A DNA stretch of 64,000 nucleotides from Alteromonadaceae bacterium 2753L.S.0a.02 (GCA_007827375.1 VISH01000001.1:124001-188000); one strand, 5' to 3'. Positions 27,862 through 37,634 are shown, counted from the first letter of the stretch. The notes: generated by a model from the letters alone, not told the origin. Made by a program: numbers and translations.

Positions 27862-28407
27862 TCAGCCCAACAAAAACGCTTGCCGTGGCCGTAACTTCGG
27901 GTAGTCGAGAAGGGCATGTGCAACCTTAGCCCCCGTCAACGCCTGCCAACTGGCTATGTCGAAACGCAAAGTCGCAACAGCACAGGTGGGCAAATTATCC
28001 AGCCCATCTCCAGTGAGTTGATTGTATAACTCAGTTAAATCCGGATTGTGGCTGAAAATCATCACCGCATGATGGCAATCTGCCACCGTCGTCAATGATT
28101 CCAAAATTGCCCCAGGCCCCTGGAAATACAAAGCTTCCTCAATCGTGCGTTGCGATTTGGGCAGTTGTAGCGCTTTGCGAAATTCGCGCGCGGTGCGTCG
28201 TGCACGTTTGGCTGGGCTACTAATAAGCAGGGTCGGCGATAGGTAGACCTCGGGTTGCGCCGAGATGGCAGCGCTTAAACGCTCCGCCATCATCGGCGCG
28301 TCATGCTTACCCCGCTTGTTCAGAGGCCGATCACGGTCGTTCAACAACGGGTTAGACCACGACGACTTGGCATGCCGCACCAGATATATAATTTTGAAAT
28401 CCGTCAT
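27862..28407 (-). CDS. sixA: SixA-type phosphohistidine phosphatase
   Basis: 181 residues from ATG at 28407 (MTDFKIIYLVRHAKSSW). The RHAKS motif carries the catalytic histidine of the histidine-phosphatase superfamily; a second active-site His lies in MIFSHNPDLTELYNQL. SixA members remove phosphate from histidine phosphotransfer proteins. The ATG overlaps the TGA of the upstream ABC exporter gene by four bases (ATGA), so they are coupled. Confidence 0.88.
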   Translation of the reverse strand: MTDFKIIYLVRHAKSSWSNPLLNDRDRPLNKRGKHDAPMMAERLSAAISAQPEVYLSPTLLISSPAKRARRTAREFRKALQLPKSQRTIEEALYFQGPGAILESLTTVADCHHAVMIFSHNPDLTELYNQLTGDGLDNLPTCAVATLRFDIASWQALTGAKVAHALLDYPKLRPRQAFLLG

Positions 28408-30194
28408 ATTGCAGGCTCGCTGGATCGTTGCTGCATCAACCAAAGCTGCGCGTATTTGCCCTGCTTCGCCAGCAATTGCTGGTGGCTGCCCTGCTCGATA
28501 ATCCGACCCTTGTCCAGAACCACAATTTTGTCGGCATCCACAATTGTGGATAAGCGGTGCGCGATCACCAAGCTGGTTTGTTCGCGGGCAATCTCTTCAA
28601 TCGCCTTTAATATACTTTTTTCAGAACGGCTATCGAGCGACGAAGTCGCCTCGTCGAACACCAATATTGGAGGTTTTTTTAATATGGTTCTCGCAATCGC
28701 AACCCGTTGTTTTTCGCCACCGGAAAGTTTTAAACCTCGCTCCCCCACCAAAGTGTTAACGCCATCTGGCAGAGCAGCGATGAAGTGGTCTAGGTGCGCC
28801 AGGCGAATCGCGTGAAGGACCTCTTCGTCACTGGCTTCGATTCTGCCATAGCGAATATTTTCCAGAATACTGGTATTGAACAGTACGGTGTCTTGCGGCA
28901 CCACACCAATACAGCGGCGCAATGAGTGTTGCGTGACCGCCTGAATGCTCTGCCCGTCGATGAGAATATCGCCACCCGTGACATCATAAAAACGAAACAG
29001 CAGTTTCAGCAGTGTTGACTTTCCCGCGCCGCTGCTGCCAACAACAGCCACCTTTTGATGAGCGCCGACGACAAATCCCACATCGTCTAAAATGGGGCGC
29101 TCAGCTTGATAGTGGAAACTGACATTACGAAATTCAATTTCACCGCGGGAGACCACTAATTCACCAGCGTCTCGTCGATCGGAAACCGCTGGCTGTCGCT
29201 GTAATAAATCAAACATTTTTTCGATGTTTGCCATGGAACCTTTCATCTCGCGATACACAAATCCGAGCAGGTTTAACGGCATGAAAATTTGCATCATAAA
29301 CGCGTTGATCAACACGAAATCACCGAGCGTCATGCGTTGCTCACTCACATCCCAGGCAGCGAGCACCATGGCACTGGTCATGGAGGCGGCGATTATAAAT
29401 GCCTGGCCGGCATTTAGCGCAAACAAGGTCAAGCGGTTTTTTCGGCGCGCCTGTTCCCAACCCGCCAAGTCTCGGTCGTAGAGTTCCGCTTCATGTTGCT
29501 CATTGGTAAAATATTTGACCGTTTCATAATTCAGTAGGCTATCGACTGCGCGGGTGCTGGTTTCAGACTCGGCCAAATTCGCCATACGAATATAACGGGT
29601 ACGCCATTCTGTGGCATACACCGACCAACTTACATAAGCCACCACCGCGCCAACCACAATAAGTGCGAAACCCACGCGGTAGTTAATTAGCAACAGGCCC
29701 ACAATCATCGCAATTTCCAGTAGCGTGGGGCCTATATTAAAAACCATAAAGCGCATTAAAAAGCTAATGCCATTAACGCCACGCTCGATATCGCGCGACA
29801 AGCCGCCGGTGCGGCGGTTAAGGTGAAAATCCAGATCCATGGCGTGGAGATGTTTAAACACTTTCAGGCCCACGCGCCGCATGGCTCGTTCGGTGACCCG
29901 ACCAAACAACGAATCCCGCAGTTCGCCAAACAGTACATTGGCAAACCGTACCATGCCGTAAGCCACCAAAAGCGCTAAGGGCAAGGTGTAGAGTAAGGCC
30001 TGCTGCGGTGTATCGAGCGCATCGACAATGTGCTTTAAAATAAACGGCAGCCCCACCGACGCCAGCTTGGCGCCCACCAGGCAGAGTAAGGCCAATAGAA
30101 TTCTGCCGCGAAATTCCAGAAGATAGGGAACAAGTGTTAGCAGTGACTGCCAGTTAACATCTTTAAAGGCCACATCGGTTTTCTGACCACGCAT
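28404..30194 (-). CDS. Atm1/HMT1-type ABC exporter
   Basis: 596 residues, a half-transporter with six membrane helices in the first 320 residues and an ATPase domain from about 345. Walker A is GSSGAGKST, the signature is LSGGEKQRVAIART, and Walker B is ILVFDEATSSLDS. The N-terminal region and the NRRTGGLSRDIERG loop are typical of the Atm1 group, whose bacterial members export glutathione conjugates or metal-thiol complexes. The link to a phosphatase downstream is by co-transcription; the meaning is unknown. Confidence 0.9.
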   Translation of the reverse strand: MRGQKTDVAFKDVNWQSLLTLVPYLLEFRGRILLALLCLVGAKLASVGLPFILKHIVDALDTPQQALLYTLPLALLVAYGMVRFANVLFGELRDSLFGRVTERAMRRVGLKVFKHLHAMDLDFHLNRRTGGLSRDIERGVNGISFLMRFMVFNIGPTLLEIAMIVGLLLINYRVGFALIVVGAVVAYVSWSVYATEWRTRYIRMANLAESETSTRAVDSLLNYETVKYFTNEQHEAELYDRDLAGWEQARRKNRLTLFALNAGQAFIIAASMTSAMVLAAWDVSEQRMTLGDFVLINAFMMQIFMPLNLLGFVYREMKGSMANIEKMFDLLQRQPAVSDRRDAGELVVSRGEIEFRNVSFHYQAERPILDDVGFVVGAHQKVAVVGSSGAGKSTLLKLLFRFYDVTGGDILIDGQSIQAVTQHSLRRCIGVVPQDTVLFNTSILENIRYGRIEASDEEVLHAIRLAHLDHFIAALPDGVNTLVGERGLKLSGGEKQRVAIARTILKKPPILVFDEATSSLDSRSEKSILKAIEEIAREQTSLVIAHRLSTIVDADKIVVLDKGRIIEQGSHQQLLAKQGKYAQLWLMQQRSSEPAI

Positions 30195-30313
30195 AGAAGT
30201 CCTTACTACCTTGCAAATTTGATATAAGCCGGTTTTTATTTAGTTCAAGCTTGAATCGTAGAATGTGCCCAACTAGATTAATAAAGACGTAAAGCTTCGC
30301 GACACCACTCACA

Positions 30314-30718
30314 GTGATTCAAGATTTTTGGATTAATAACAACCGGTTACTCCTCACCCGTTATACGGGCATTGTTACCGGGCAAGAACTTATTGACGCC
30401 AGCCTGAAAAAAAGCGGGGATATTCGCTTTGATCAGGTGAAATTTATTCTTGCGGACTGGAGCAGGGTCGACACCGTACAGATTACCCCGCAAGAGGTAA
30501 AGGCCTTGGTAGCCTGCCTGCGCCCCATCAGTCTAATTTGCCCCTACGCTCGCAGTGCATCCATTGTTAACCCCGACCCTACCGGAAATGCGCTCATTGC
30601 CTGGTACAAATTCCTGGCCGATGACCTTACTTGGGAAGTGGAAATATTTAACAGCCAGGATTCCGCGGTGGAGTGGTGTATCGAATATGCGGATTTCGTA
30701 AAGCAACAATCGATGTAA
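30314..30718 (+). CDS. STAS/SpoIIAA-like small protein
   Basis: 134 residues, soluble. Predicted alternating strand-helix order (LLLTRYTGIVTGQELIDASL, VKFILADWSRVDTVQI, PYARSASIVNPDPTGNALI) resembles SpoIIAA/STAS-like proteins that bind lipids or partner proteins. The start is GTG without a clear ribosome site. It is convergent with the large M48-like gene. Assignment rests on pattern only. Confidence 0.55.
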   Translation: MIQDFWINNNRLLLTRYTGIVTGQELIDASLKKSGDIRFDQVKFILADWSRVDTVQITPQEVKALVACLRPISLICPYARSASIVNPDPTGNALIAWYKFLADDLTWEVEIFNSQDSAVEWCIEYADFVKQQSM

Positions 30719-30739
30719 ATTCTTCTAGCAGCAAGCCTA

Positions 30740-33253
30740 TTAGCCTGAGGCGAGCTTTACCGGCGTAATCTTATTGAGCAGTTCAGATTCCAGAGCAATC
30801 ATCGCCAGTTGATTGTTGAGCATTCGATTGGCCTCTGCCAGGCCATAATTAATCTCGTAAAAGTAGTCCACAGTTTCCAGGGGATGGAGAGTTTCACCGT
30901 TGGGTTCCTGCTTGGTGTGCGCCTTTACAAAAGCGCCGATATGATCGTGGCTCTGGCTGAAGGTACACTTAAAATGCTGCAACGACGCGAGTGCGTCTTT
31001 GGCAAATTGTTTAACATCACTGGCAACACGCTGAATACGCTTGGCGTGCTCGGTTTCTTTTTTGTCTTTCTCGCGCGCGGCTAATATCGGTAAATAGGCA
31101 ACTTTCACCTTGAGTGAATTCATTTTTTCGTGGTGTTGATACAAGCACGCCAAGGCCTGCAACAACATAACCCCAACTTTGCGCTTAGCGGCATCTGGAT
31201 GCAGTGAAATTGCAAGGAAGAGTCGGGTTCCCATCACCTCACGCATCTTGGTTAAACGGATACTGGTATTTGTGTAATCGTTGCGATTTTGAGTATGGAA
31301 TTCACTGAGATGTTTGGCCTGCTCGTCATTCAAGCCGAATTCACCCGCACCAACCTTGTAGCCCGCCTTGCGTATTTCATTGGCGACGCTGGTGTTCACC
31401 AGTGCCGCAAACATCTTGGGCTCGCCAGCAACCAACTGCACGTAATCGGGTGTGATATGGCGAATTTGAGATACCGCATCGTTAAGCATTTTCACGCGCT
31501 CGATATTGGTAAGATTTTTTACAGACTCGGGAGCCGGAATTTTCCAAAACAGTTCCGGATCGAACCAGTTGTTAAAATACTGCGCACTGAGCTGCTCGCG
31601 TTTTTGATCTTTGTCGGCCAAATTGGCAAGCTGATGTACATCCATAAGGTCCTGCACGTCAAATTCCAATTGCAGGTGACGATAGTAGAGCAGTGTAACC
31701 TGCTCGTTCAGTACACCGATATTGGTGAGCAACTCCGCCGCCGGAAAATCCGCACAGGAAATACCGTCTCTATCCAAATCTTCACAGAAAATAATGCGAC
31801 TTCTATCGCTGGGGTAGTCGTAGTCCCGACGCGATTCAGAACTGTTCATCTCATCTTCTATTTCGCGCTTATCGCGCACGGTGAGGTTCACCGCAAAATG
31901 GTGTACCAGCGCAGGAATATTGTTAATAAGTTGGCGTTCGCCAATGCGGTTGAACATGCGCTGCTCAGCCTGATGCAAAGCGTGCGAGGTAACCGCCATT
32001 TGTTTAAAAGCCTCAACAAAGGCATTAGACCCCACTAACTCAGTTACATAAAAATCGGCGGCATTCACCAAAAATTTGTTACTCCAAATTCCCGCATAAT
32101 TGAAAACCATAGAAAAGGGCTTGAACATGAACGCACTGTAATAATGCAATGTGGCAAGGCTACTTACCGCAAGCCCCTTTATACGGCCAATATCATCCAT
32201 ATCGATTGCATCTAAACGACGTGACCAAAGATCCTGATTTTCGGCGCAATCATCAAAGCGATGCCGTACACGGGCGCAGGCTTTAAACAGACACGCCCGC
32301 ATTGGGTGTTGTAATTGTGCCGCTTCATGCGCAATGAATGCAGCAAGTTGTGGCGTGCGCAAGGTCATTAACAGCGGCATACCCAGGGTGAGAGAGGCCA
32401 CAGCGGAGCTCGGTTTCAATAGATTGCAATCGAGCTCGGCAGTCACTTTCGGTTCATAGCTCACCGAAATTTTTTCCGGTACCCGAGCCCCGAGCTGCTG
32501 AAAAATTTCCCGAACAAACTGCACCAGTTTTGCCTGCTTGGCGGCCTCAATTTCCAGAGACATCCGTTGTGAATTTTGCTGCGCAAATACCGGCCGCAAC
32601 AACAGAGCAAATAAAAACAGCAATATTGCGGCGGGAATAAATTGAAATGCGATCATGCTCACTACTGTTAGCGGTTGCGCAGGGAAAGCGGCGTAGACCA
32701 GGGAGCGCGCCGCAAATGCAACGCAACCTAAAAGTATCGCTGCGTAAATGAGCGAGAGAATCAGCGTCGCCACCAAAGCAATAATGGCGGCAACATTCTC
32801 GAAATACCATGGTGCGACCGCGTTGATGGAACCGTTAAAGTAGCCGGTGCTGATGACCTGGGTAGGCGCGGTTTCGCCAGGTGCAGCGGTTTGTTTGGGG
32901 TGGGGAGTTTTAGATTGCTGCGTTTGGGTTTGATGCGATGAGGCGGCGCCAGGCGGCATTTGTGATGAAACCGCATCACCATTTTTGGTAATCCGAACGG
33001 CGACGCCCTTTCTTTCAAACAGATCCCGATATTTTGCAGCATCGCCGGCTTTGAGATTTCTTTTTATGCAGCGACTCTTCCCGGCAAGCAGGGCAGCCGC
33101 ATCGGCGTTGGAAATTTTAAGCGTTTCGGCTAACCATTTTTTTGCCTGCTCAGGCTTGTGTCCATCCAGTACTTCTCCTGTGAGCAATATATTGTATGAA
33201 ACACTCGCCGACTGTGTTTTGGCGGCGGGTGATTGTTTGGATGGCATGAACAA
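30740..33253 (-). CDS. Large M48-like membrane protein lacking zinc ligands
   Basis: 837 residues. Residues about 18-92 resemble the small N-terminal domain (GEVLDGH, AAALLAGKSRCIKR) seen in front of several proteobacterial membrane proteins. Two hydrophobic segments follow at about 154-185 and 197-223. The M48-like core begins near 245. Where an active peptidase has HExxH this protein has H309-E310-A-A-Q313, and the usual ExxxD third-ligand site reads N397-A-A-D400. Both the second His and the Glu are therefore missing, pointing to a pseudo-peptidase or scaffold. The remaining 400 residues are helical with a KEKD-rich segment. No obvious operon partners. Confidence 0.75.
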   Translation of the reverse strand: MFMPSKQSPAAKTQSASVSYNILLTGEVLDGHKPEQAKKWLAETLKISNADAAALLAGKSRCIKRNLKAGDAAKYRDLFERKGVAVRITKNGDAVSSQMPPGAASSHQTQTQQSKTPHPKQTAAPGETAPTQVISTGYFNGSINAVAPWYFENVAAIIALVATLILSLIYAAILLGCVAFAARSLVYAAFPAQPLTVVSMIAFQFIPAAILLFLFALLLRPVFAQQNSQRMSLEIEAAKQAKLVQFVREIFQQLGARVPEKISVSYEPKVTAELDCNLLKPSSAVASLTLGMPLLMTLRTPQLAAFIAHEAAQLQHPMRACLFKACARVRHRFDDCAENQDLWSRRLDAIDMDDIGRIKGLAVSSLATLHYYSAFMFKPFSMVFNYAGIWSNKFLVNAADFYVTELVGSNAFVEAFKQMAVTSHALHQAEQRMFNRIGERQLINNIPALVHHFAVNLTVRDKREIEDEMNSSESRRDYDYPSDRSRIIFCEDLDRDGISCADFPAAELLTNIGVLNEQVTLLYYRHLQLEFDVQDLMDVHQLANLADKDQKREQLSAQYFNNWFDPELFWKIPAPESVKNLTNIERVKMLNDAVSQIRHITPDYVQLVAGEPKMFAALVNTSVANEIRKAGYKVGAGEFGLNDEQAKHLSEFHTQNRNDYTNTSIRLTKMREVMGTRLFLAISLHPDAAKRKVGVMLLQALACLYQHHEKMNSLKVKVAYLPILAAREKDKKETEHAKRIQRVASDVKQFAKDALASLQHFKCTFSQSHDHIGAFVKAHTKQEPNGETLHPLETVDYFYEINYGLAEANRMLNNQLAMIALESELLNKITPVKLASG

Positions 33254-33371
33254 ACCTCAGCTTTCAATAAGCGGTGATTTATAACATTAATTTATGCGCC
33301 AAAACCCGAACTATTACGCGAATTTTGTAACGCAACGCACACATCCTGTGGTGTATCCGCCGGCGTTCCTG

Positions 33372-34076
33372 TTATTTCCGGTTTAAATAGTCGTGCCACC
33401 GGCGCCAAGTGGGTAAATAGGCGTCCATAAGGGCACGAAATTTCGCTCCGTGGCCCCGCTCGTAAAGGTGCACCAATTCATGGACCAACACATACTCGAG
33501 GCACTCGATCGGGTGCTTCGCCAACTCGAGGTTTAGCCAAATTCGAGCACGACTGATGTTACAACTACCCCAGCGGGTTTTCATACGCTTGATACCCAAG
33601 AAGTTTACCTGACGCTGTGTGCGTTGTTGCCAGGCCGGTAGCAAGGGTTGCAATGCTTGCGACAGCTGTGCGCGATAGAAGTCTTCCAACTGGCATGCGC
33701 GTCGCGATGTATCATCGGCCGGTTTCACGTATAACACGATTTCGTCTTGGTTCGTTAAACAGGTTCTTCGTCTGCCAGCCGCAACTTGCAAGCGCAATTT
33801 ATAGGGCTTACCCCAAAGCGGATGCATTTCATCGCTTTCGTAATTTGGAGAAGCAACGTGCGCCAAACGTTGGAATTCCGCGCGCTCACGGTGAATCCAT
33901 GACAAGCGCTCATTAACCATAGCAGCGATTTCGCGGTTGCTCACCCGATGCGGCGCCGAGACCACAACATCGCCACAGGGCGGGGTCACCTTAAGTCGAA
34001 TATATTTCATCGCCTTGCGGGTAACCGCGATCTCCAATTCCCCGACCCGCAACAAACTTTTAGACTGCCTACCCAA
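33372..34076 (-). CDS. YgjP-like metallopeptidase-fold protein (M48/DUF45)
   Basis: 234 residues. The zinc motif HELVH (199-203) and His209 in YERGHGAKF are intact, preceded by the KTRWGSC motif that defines the YgjP/WLM-like group. E. coli YgjP has been described as a UTP pyrophosphatase, while other members are thought to be peptidases, so the reaction is unsettled. The start is TTG at 34076 with GGGAGG upstream at good distance. Confidence 0.85.
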   Translation of the reverse strand: MGRQSKSLLRVGELEIAVTRKAMKYIRLKVTPPCGDVVVSAPHRVSNREIAAMVNERLSWIHRERAEFQRLAHVASPNYESDEMHPLWGKPYKLRLQVAAGRRRTCLTNQDEIVLYVKPADDTSRRACQLEDFYRAQLSQALQPLLPAWQQRTQRQVNFLGIKRMKTRWGSCNISRARIWLNLELAKHPIECLEYVLVHELVHLYERGHGAKFRALMDAYLPTWRRWHDYLNRK

Positions 34077-34172
34077 AAAAACCTCCCGATATTGGCAACC
34101 GCCAAAGCAGTAACCATTGGGAACGCCTCAGAAAACACCCGGTGTGAAACCCAATAAAAACCAACTGGAATT

Positions 34173-34577
34173 TTATTGTATAGAAACTACAACCTGACGT
34201 GTGCACGGTGAGCGGCGATGCTCCCACAAATAGATTCCCTGCCAGGTTCCCAGCACCATTTGACCATCCAAAATTGGGATCGACAAACTGGTTGCCGTTA
34301 GTGTTGCTTTAATATGCGCGGGCATATCGTCATCCCCTTCGAGCGTATGGGTGTAGAGCGGGTCGCGCTCAGGCACCAGACGATTTAACCAGCGCTCCAG
34401 ATCATGTTGCGCCGAGGGATCGTAATTTTCCTGAATCAAGAGACTCGCCGAGGTATGTCGCACAAACAAGGTACACAAACCTTCCCGAACGCCGGCTTTG
34501 TTTACCAGCGCAGTCACCTTGGGTGTAAAACTGTGCAATCCCTGACCAGGGATCGACAAACTAAGAGTTTCAATCAT
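34173..34577 (-). CDS. yjbQ: YjbQ family (UPF0047) secondary thiamine-phosphate synthase
   Basis: 134 residues. The family signature is complete: LCTLFVRHTSASLLIQEN, a DMPAHIK segment, and LGTWQGIYLWEHR. YjbQ proteins bind metal through conserved histidines and can replace thiamine-phosphate synthase in overexpression tests. Same orientation as the YgjP gene downstream, 97 bases apart, and divergent from the ABC exporter gene. Confidence 0.92.
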   Translation of the reverse strand: MIETLSLSIPGQGLHSFTPKVTALVNKAGVREGLCTLFVRHTSASLLIQENYDPSAQHDLERWLNRLVPERDPLYTHTLEGDDDMPAHIKATLTATSLSIPILDGQMVLGTWQGIYLWEHRRSPCTRQVVVSIQ

Positions 34578-34652
34578 ATTTTTTACTTGGCATGGAAACG
34601 TGAGGGCTTATTATAGGCCGCCTTTAGTTGGTCTCCACACTTGGCCCCCCTC

Positions 34653-36482
34653 ATGTATGCTTTTTTTGAAAAACTGGTAAACCCTTTCCCACCACAAGAG
34701 CCGCAACAGCCTCCCGCAACGCTGTTCGCATTTGTTCGTCACTACACCCGTGGCTGCGAAATGTATTTATTGCTGCTGTCGCTTACTGCGGCAGGTTTGG
34801 CGGTGATCGAAGTGAACCTGGTGGGGTTTATGGGTCAACTCGTCGACTGGATGTCGAATTATTCACCCGAGGCACTGTTTGCCGAAAAACGCACCAACCT
34901 GATTTTCATGACGGTGATTCTGCTCATCGTACTCCCGATTGTGGTGGTTTTGCATTCCACATTAATTCATCAGGCACTGTTGGGCAATTACCCCATGGCC
35001 ATCCGTTGGCTGGCGCACCGTTATTTACTGGGGCAAAGTTTTAGTTTTTATCAAAATGAGTTCGCAGGCCGGGTTGCCACCAAAGTGATGCAAACTGCAC
35101 TCGCAGTGCGTGAAACCGTGATGAAGCTGCTCGACATAATGGTGTACGTCAGCGTTTATTTTAGTAGCGTAGTGGTATTGGTTGCGCTATTAGATTTACG
35201 TTTGGCAGTGCCTTTTTTACTCTGGCTTGCGGCTTATCTTGTGTTGATGCGTTATTTTCTACCGCGACTTGAAAATATATCTGCCGCTCAGGCCGATGCG
35301 CGCTCGGAAATGACGGGCCGTATTGTCGACACCTACACGAACATATCAACGGTTAAACTGTTTTCGCATTCTCAGCGTGAAGCCAACTATGCCCAGGAAA
35401 GCATGGCGCACTTTTTAAAAACCGTATATCCGCAAATGCGTCTTGCCACGTCACTCAATATCTCCCTCTGGGGCTTAAATTTATTGGCGATATTTTCTGT
35501 GGCCGGTTTATCGCTGTGGTTGTGGTCTTCGAGTGCAATAACTGTCGGCGCCATTGCCGCTGCAGTCAGTTTGGTACTGCGAATTCACGGTATCAGCCAG
35601 TGGATTATGTGGGAAATATCCGGCTTATTTGAAAATATCGGCACCGCGCGCGATGGTATGAATACCGTTGCACAAGCCCGCGAAGTTCAAGATGCGCCCG
35701 ATGCGCCAGCTCTCAGCGTCACCCAAGGTGCAATTGATTTTCGCAATGTGTCGTTTCACTACGGCAAGGGCAGTGGCGTTATCGATAATTTTTCGCTTCA
35801 CATTGCCGCCGGCGAAAAAGTGGGTTTTGTAGGGCGATCCGGTGCCGGCAAATCGACGTTGGTAAATTTGCTGCTGCGTTTCTTCGATACCGAAGCCGGC
35901 GACATTTTCATCGACCAGCAGAATGTTAATGCGGTAACCCAGGAAAGCCTGCGCGAACAAATCGGAGTGGTTACTCAAGATACATCATTGCTCCATCGCT
36001 CAGTTCGTGAAAACCTGGTGTATGGCCGCCCCAATGCCAGCGAGGAAGCCATGATAGAAGCTGCGCATCAGGCGAAGGCCGATCGCTTTATCGCATCACT
36101 CAGCGATCCCGCGGGTCGCAAAGGGTTCGATGCCCATGTTGGGGAACGCGGTGTAAAACTCTCTGGTGGCCAGCGGCAGCGTATTGCGATTGCCCGGGTT
36201 CTACTCAAAGATGCGCCTATATTAATTTTGGACGAAGCCACCTCAGCGCTGGATTCAGAGGTTGAGGCCGCCATACAGGAAAACCTCAATACTCTGATGC
36301 AAGGTAAGACGGTAATCGCGATCGCACATCGACTGTCGACCATTGCCGCCATGGACCGCTTGATCGTTCTCGACAAGGGGCAGGTGATTGAGCAGGGCAG
36401 CCACCAACAATTACTCGAAAAGAAAGGCTTGTATGCCCAGTTGTGGGCGAGACAATCAGGCGGCTTTCTCGGCGAAATGTAA
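34653..36482 (+). CDS. ABC exporter (ABCB-type half-transporter)
   Basis: 609 residues from ATG at 34653, which gives the FFEKLVNPFPPQEP N-terminus; a TTG four codons earlier is possible. Six membrane helices are followed by an ATPase domain with GRSGAGKST, LSGGQRQRIAIAR and LILDEATSALDS. It belongs to the MsbA/multidrug-like exporters; substrate unknown. Its stop lies only four bases from the end of the convergent LysR gene. Confidence 0.9.
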   Translation: MYAFFEKLVNPFPPQEPQQPPATLFAFVRHYTRGCEMYLLLLSLTAAGLAVIEVNLVGFMGQLVDWMSNYSPEALFAEKRTNLIFMTVILLIVLPIVVVLHSTLIHQALLGNYPMAIRWLAHRYLLGQSFSFYQNEFAGRVATKVMQTALAVRETVMKLLDIMVYVSVYFSSVVVLVALLDLRLAVPFLLWLAAYLVLMRYFLPRLENISAAQADARSEMTGRIVDTYTNISTVKLFSHSQREANYAQESMAHFLKTVYPQMRLATSLNISLWGLNLLAIFSVAGLSLWLWSSSAITVGAIAAAVSLVLRIHGISQWIMWEISGLFENIGTARDGMNTVAQAREVQDAPDAPALSVTQGAIDFRNVSFHYGKGSGVIDNFSLHIAAGEKVGFVGRSGAGKSTLVNLLLRFFDTEAGDIFIDQQNVNAVTQESLREQIGVVTQDTSLLHRSVRENLVYGRPNASEEAMIEAAHQAKADRFIASLSDPAGRKGFDAHVGERGVKLSGGQRQRIAIARVLLKDAPILILDEATSALDSEVEAAIQENLNTLMQGKTVIAIAHRLSTIAAMDRLIVLDKGQVIEQGSHQQLLEKKGLYAQLWARQSGGFLGEM

Positions 36483-36486
36483 GCCC

Positions 36487-37383
36487 TCAAAGCTGAACCA
36501 GGCTGCCTTGATGACCGCAAATCGAGAGCCATTGCAGTATGCCATCGCTCAAATATTTATTTTTATGTAACACGATAAATAATTTGCGCGTTAAATCCCG
36601 GTGCGGTGTTTTGAGTGGTACAAAATCACCCCGAGCAAAGGCATCCGCAAGGGAAATTTTTGATAAACAACCGATGCCCATATTTGCAGCAACTGCTCGC
36701 TTGATGGCTTCGGTGTGCTGTAATTCCAGCCGTATTTCGAGATTTGGTAGCAAGCCGTGCATGGCCCGATCAAACGTTTGTCGGGTGCCGGAACCCTGCT
36801 CGCGCAATATCCAAGACGCGCGCTGCAGATACTCGTCATCCAATTCCCGTCGCCCGGCGAATGGGTGTTGGGGTGAACAGAAGCAAATCAATTCATCGTC
36901 ACGCCATGGTCTGATGTGTAAATCCGGATGATGGATTTCTCCCTCAATCATGCCCAAGTCGATTTTAAAATCGAGTATTTCCTCCACTATCGCGTGGGTA
37001 TTGGCGATATCCAGTTTTACCCGCCCGGTGGGCACTTGCTTCATATATCCCTGAATAAGCGCCACACACAAATAGTTGCCCACGGTTAAGGTCGCGCCTA
37101 CCCGCAACTCACCGGCGTTGCGATGCTGATAAAAGTCACTTTCGAGTTCCGCCGCACTGGCCACCAGCGCCTCGCATCGCGGTCGCAAACGAAGTCCCAA
37201 TTCATTTAATTGCAGGCGTTTACCCACCCGGTCAAACAGTTGAATGTCGTAGCGCTGTTCAAGATCCTTTAACGCACCACTCACCGCCGACTGCGACATG
37301 GCCAGCTCATCTGCGGCTCGCGATACGTTTTGATGGTGAGCGACCGCTAAAAACACTTGCAGTTGTTTCAAGGTAAATTTCAT
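36487..37383 (-). CDS. finR: LysR-family regulator, FinR-like
   Basis: 298 residues. The N-terminal helix-turn-helix reads QLQVFLAVAHHQNVSRAADELAMSQSAVSGALKDLEQ and the rest is a LysR ligand-binding domain. It is divergent from the ferredoxin-NADP reductase gene, the arrangement of Pseudomonas finR and fpr, where FinR activates fpr during oxidative stress. Naming rests on family plus this context. A candidate operator is at 37541-37559. Confidence 0.8.
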   Translation of the reverse strand: MKFTLKQLQVFLAVAHHQNVSRAADELAMSQSAVSGALKDLEQRYDIQLFDRVGKRLQLNELGLRLRPRCEALVASAAELESDFYQHRNAGELRVGATLTVGNYLCVALIQGYMKQVPTGRVKLDIANTHAIVEEILDFKIDLGMIEGEIHHPDLHIRPWRDDELICFCSPQHPFAGRRELDDEYLQRASWILREQGSGTRQTFDRAMHGLLPNLEIRLELQHTEAIKRAVAANMGIGCLSKISLADAFARGDFVPLKTPHRDLTRKLFIVLHKNKYLSDGILQWLSICGHQGSLVQL

Positions 37384-37515
37384 TGGTCCCCACTTCGTTC
37401 GGAGAGCGACCGCATACGCGGGCTTCTGGAGCGGCCCTGTGACCTTCGGGAATCGAGAGCGCCGATGCTTGGCTTCGGGGAAAACTCTCCGGAGAGTGTG
37501 GGCGCTCCCGCAGAC
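37384..37515. repeat. Hairpin-rich element upstream of finR
   Basis: GC-rich stretch with a perfect 14-base palindrome at 37484-37497, and the modules GAGCGGCC (37429-37436), CGGGAATCGAG (37447-37457) and GGGCGCT (37500-37506) that also occur in the pth-ychF spacer. It sits between the finR start and the fpr promoter. Confidence 0.45.
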
Positions 37516-37540
37516 TGTCTATGGCGGATGTCCATCAGAT

Positions 37541-37559
37541 ATATCGGTTTTTCCGATAT
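37541..37559. promoter_or_regulatory. Candidate FinR operator
   Basis: A perfect 7-bp inverted repeat ATATCGG-ttttt-CCGATAT, a LysR-type dyad, lies 75 bases before the fpr ATG. Divergent placement between a LysR gene and its likely target supports an operator role. Confidence 0.5.
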
Positions 37560-37634
37560 TAGTAACCTTTAAAACCCGTTTTACCGAATAATAAAAGTTG
37601 GTTATTGTTTTCGCAACCTAGAAGAGGATTTGCT

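Noticed and set aside
32547..32810. Alternative minus-strand frames inside the M48-like gene
   Set aside because: They overlap a continuous 837-residue coding frame with recognisable domains; they are frame shadows.
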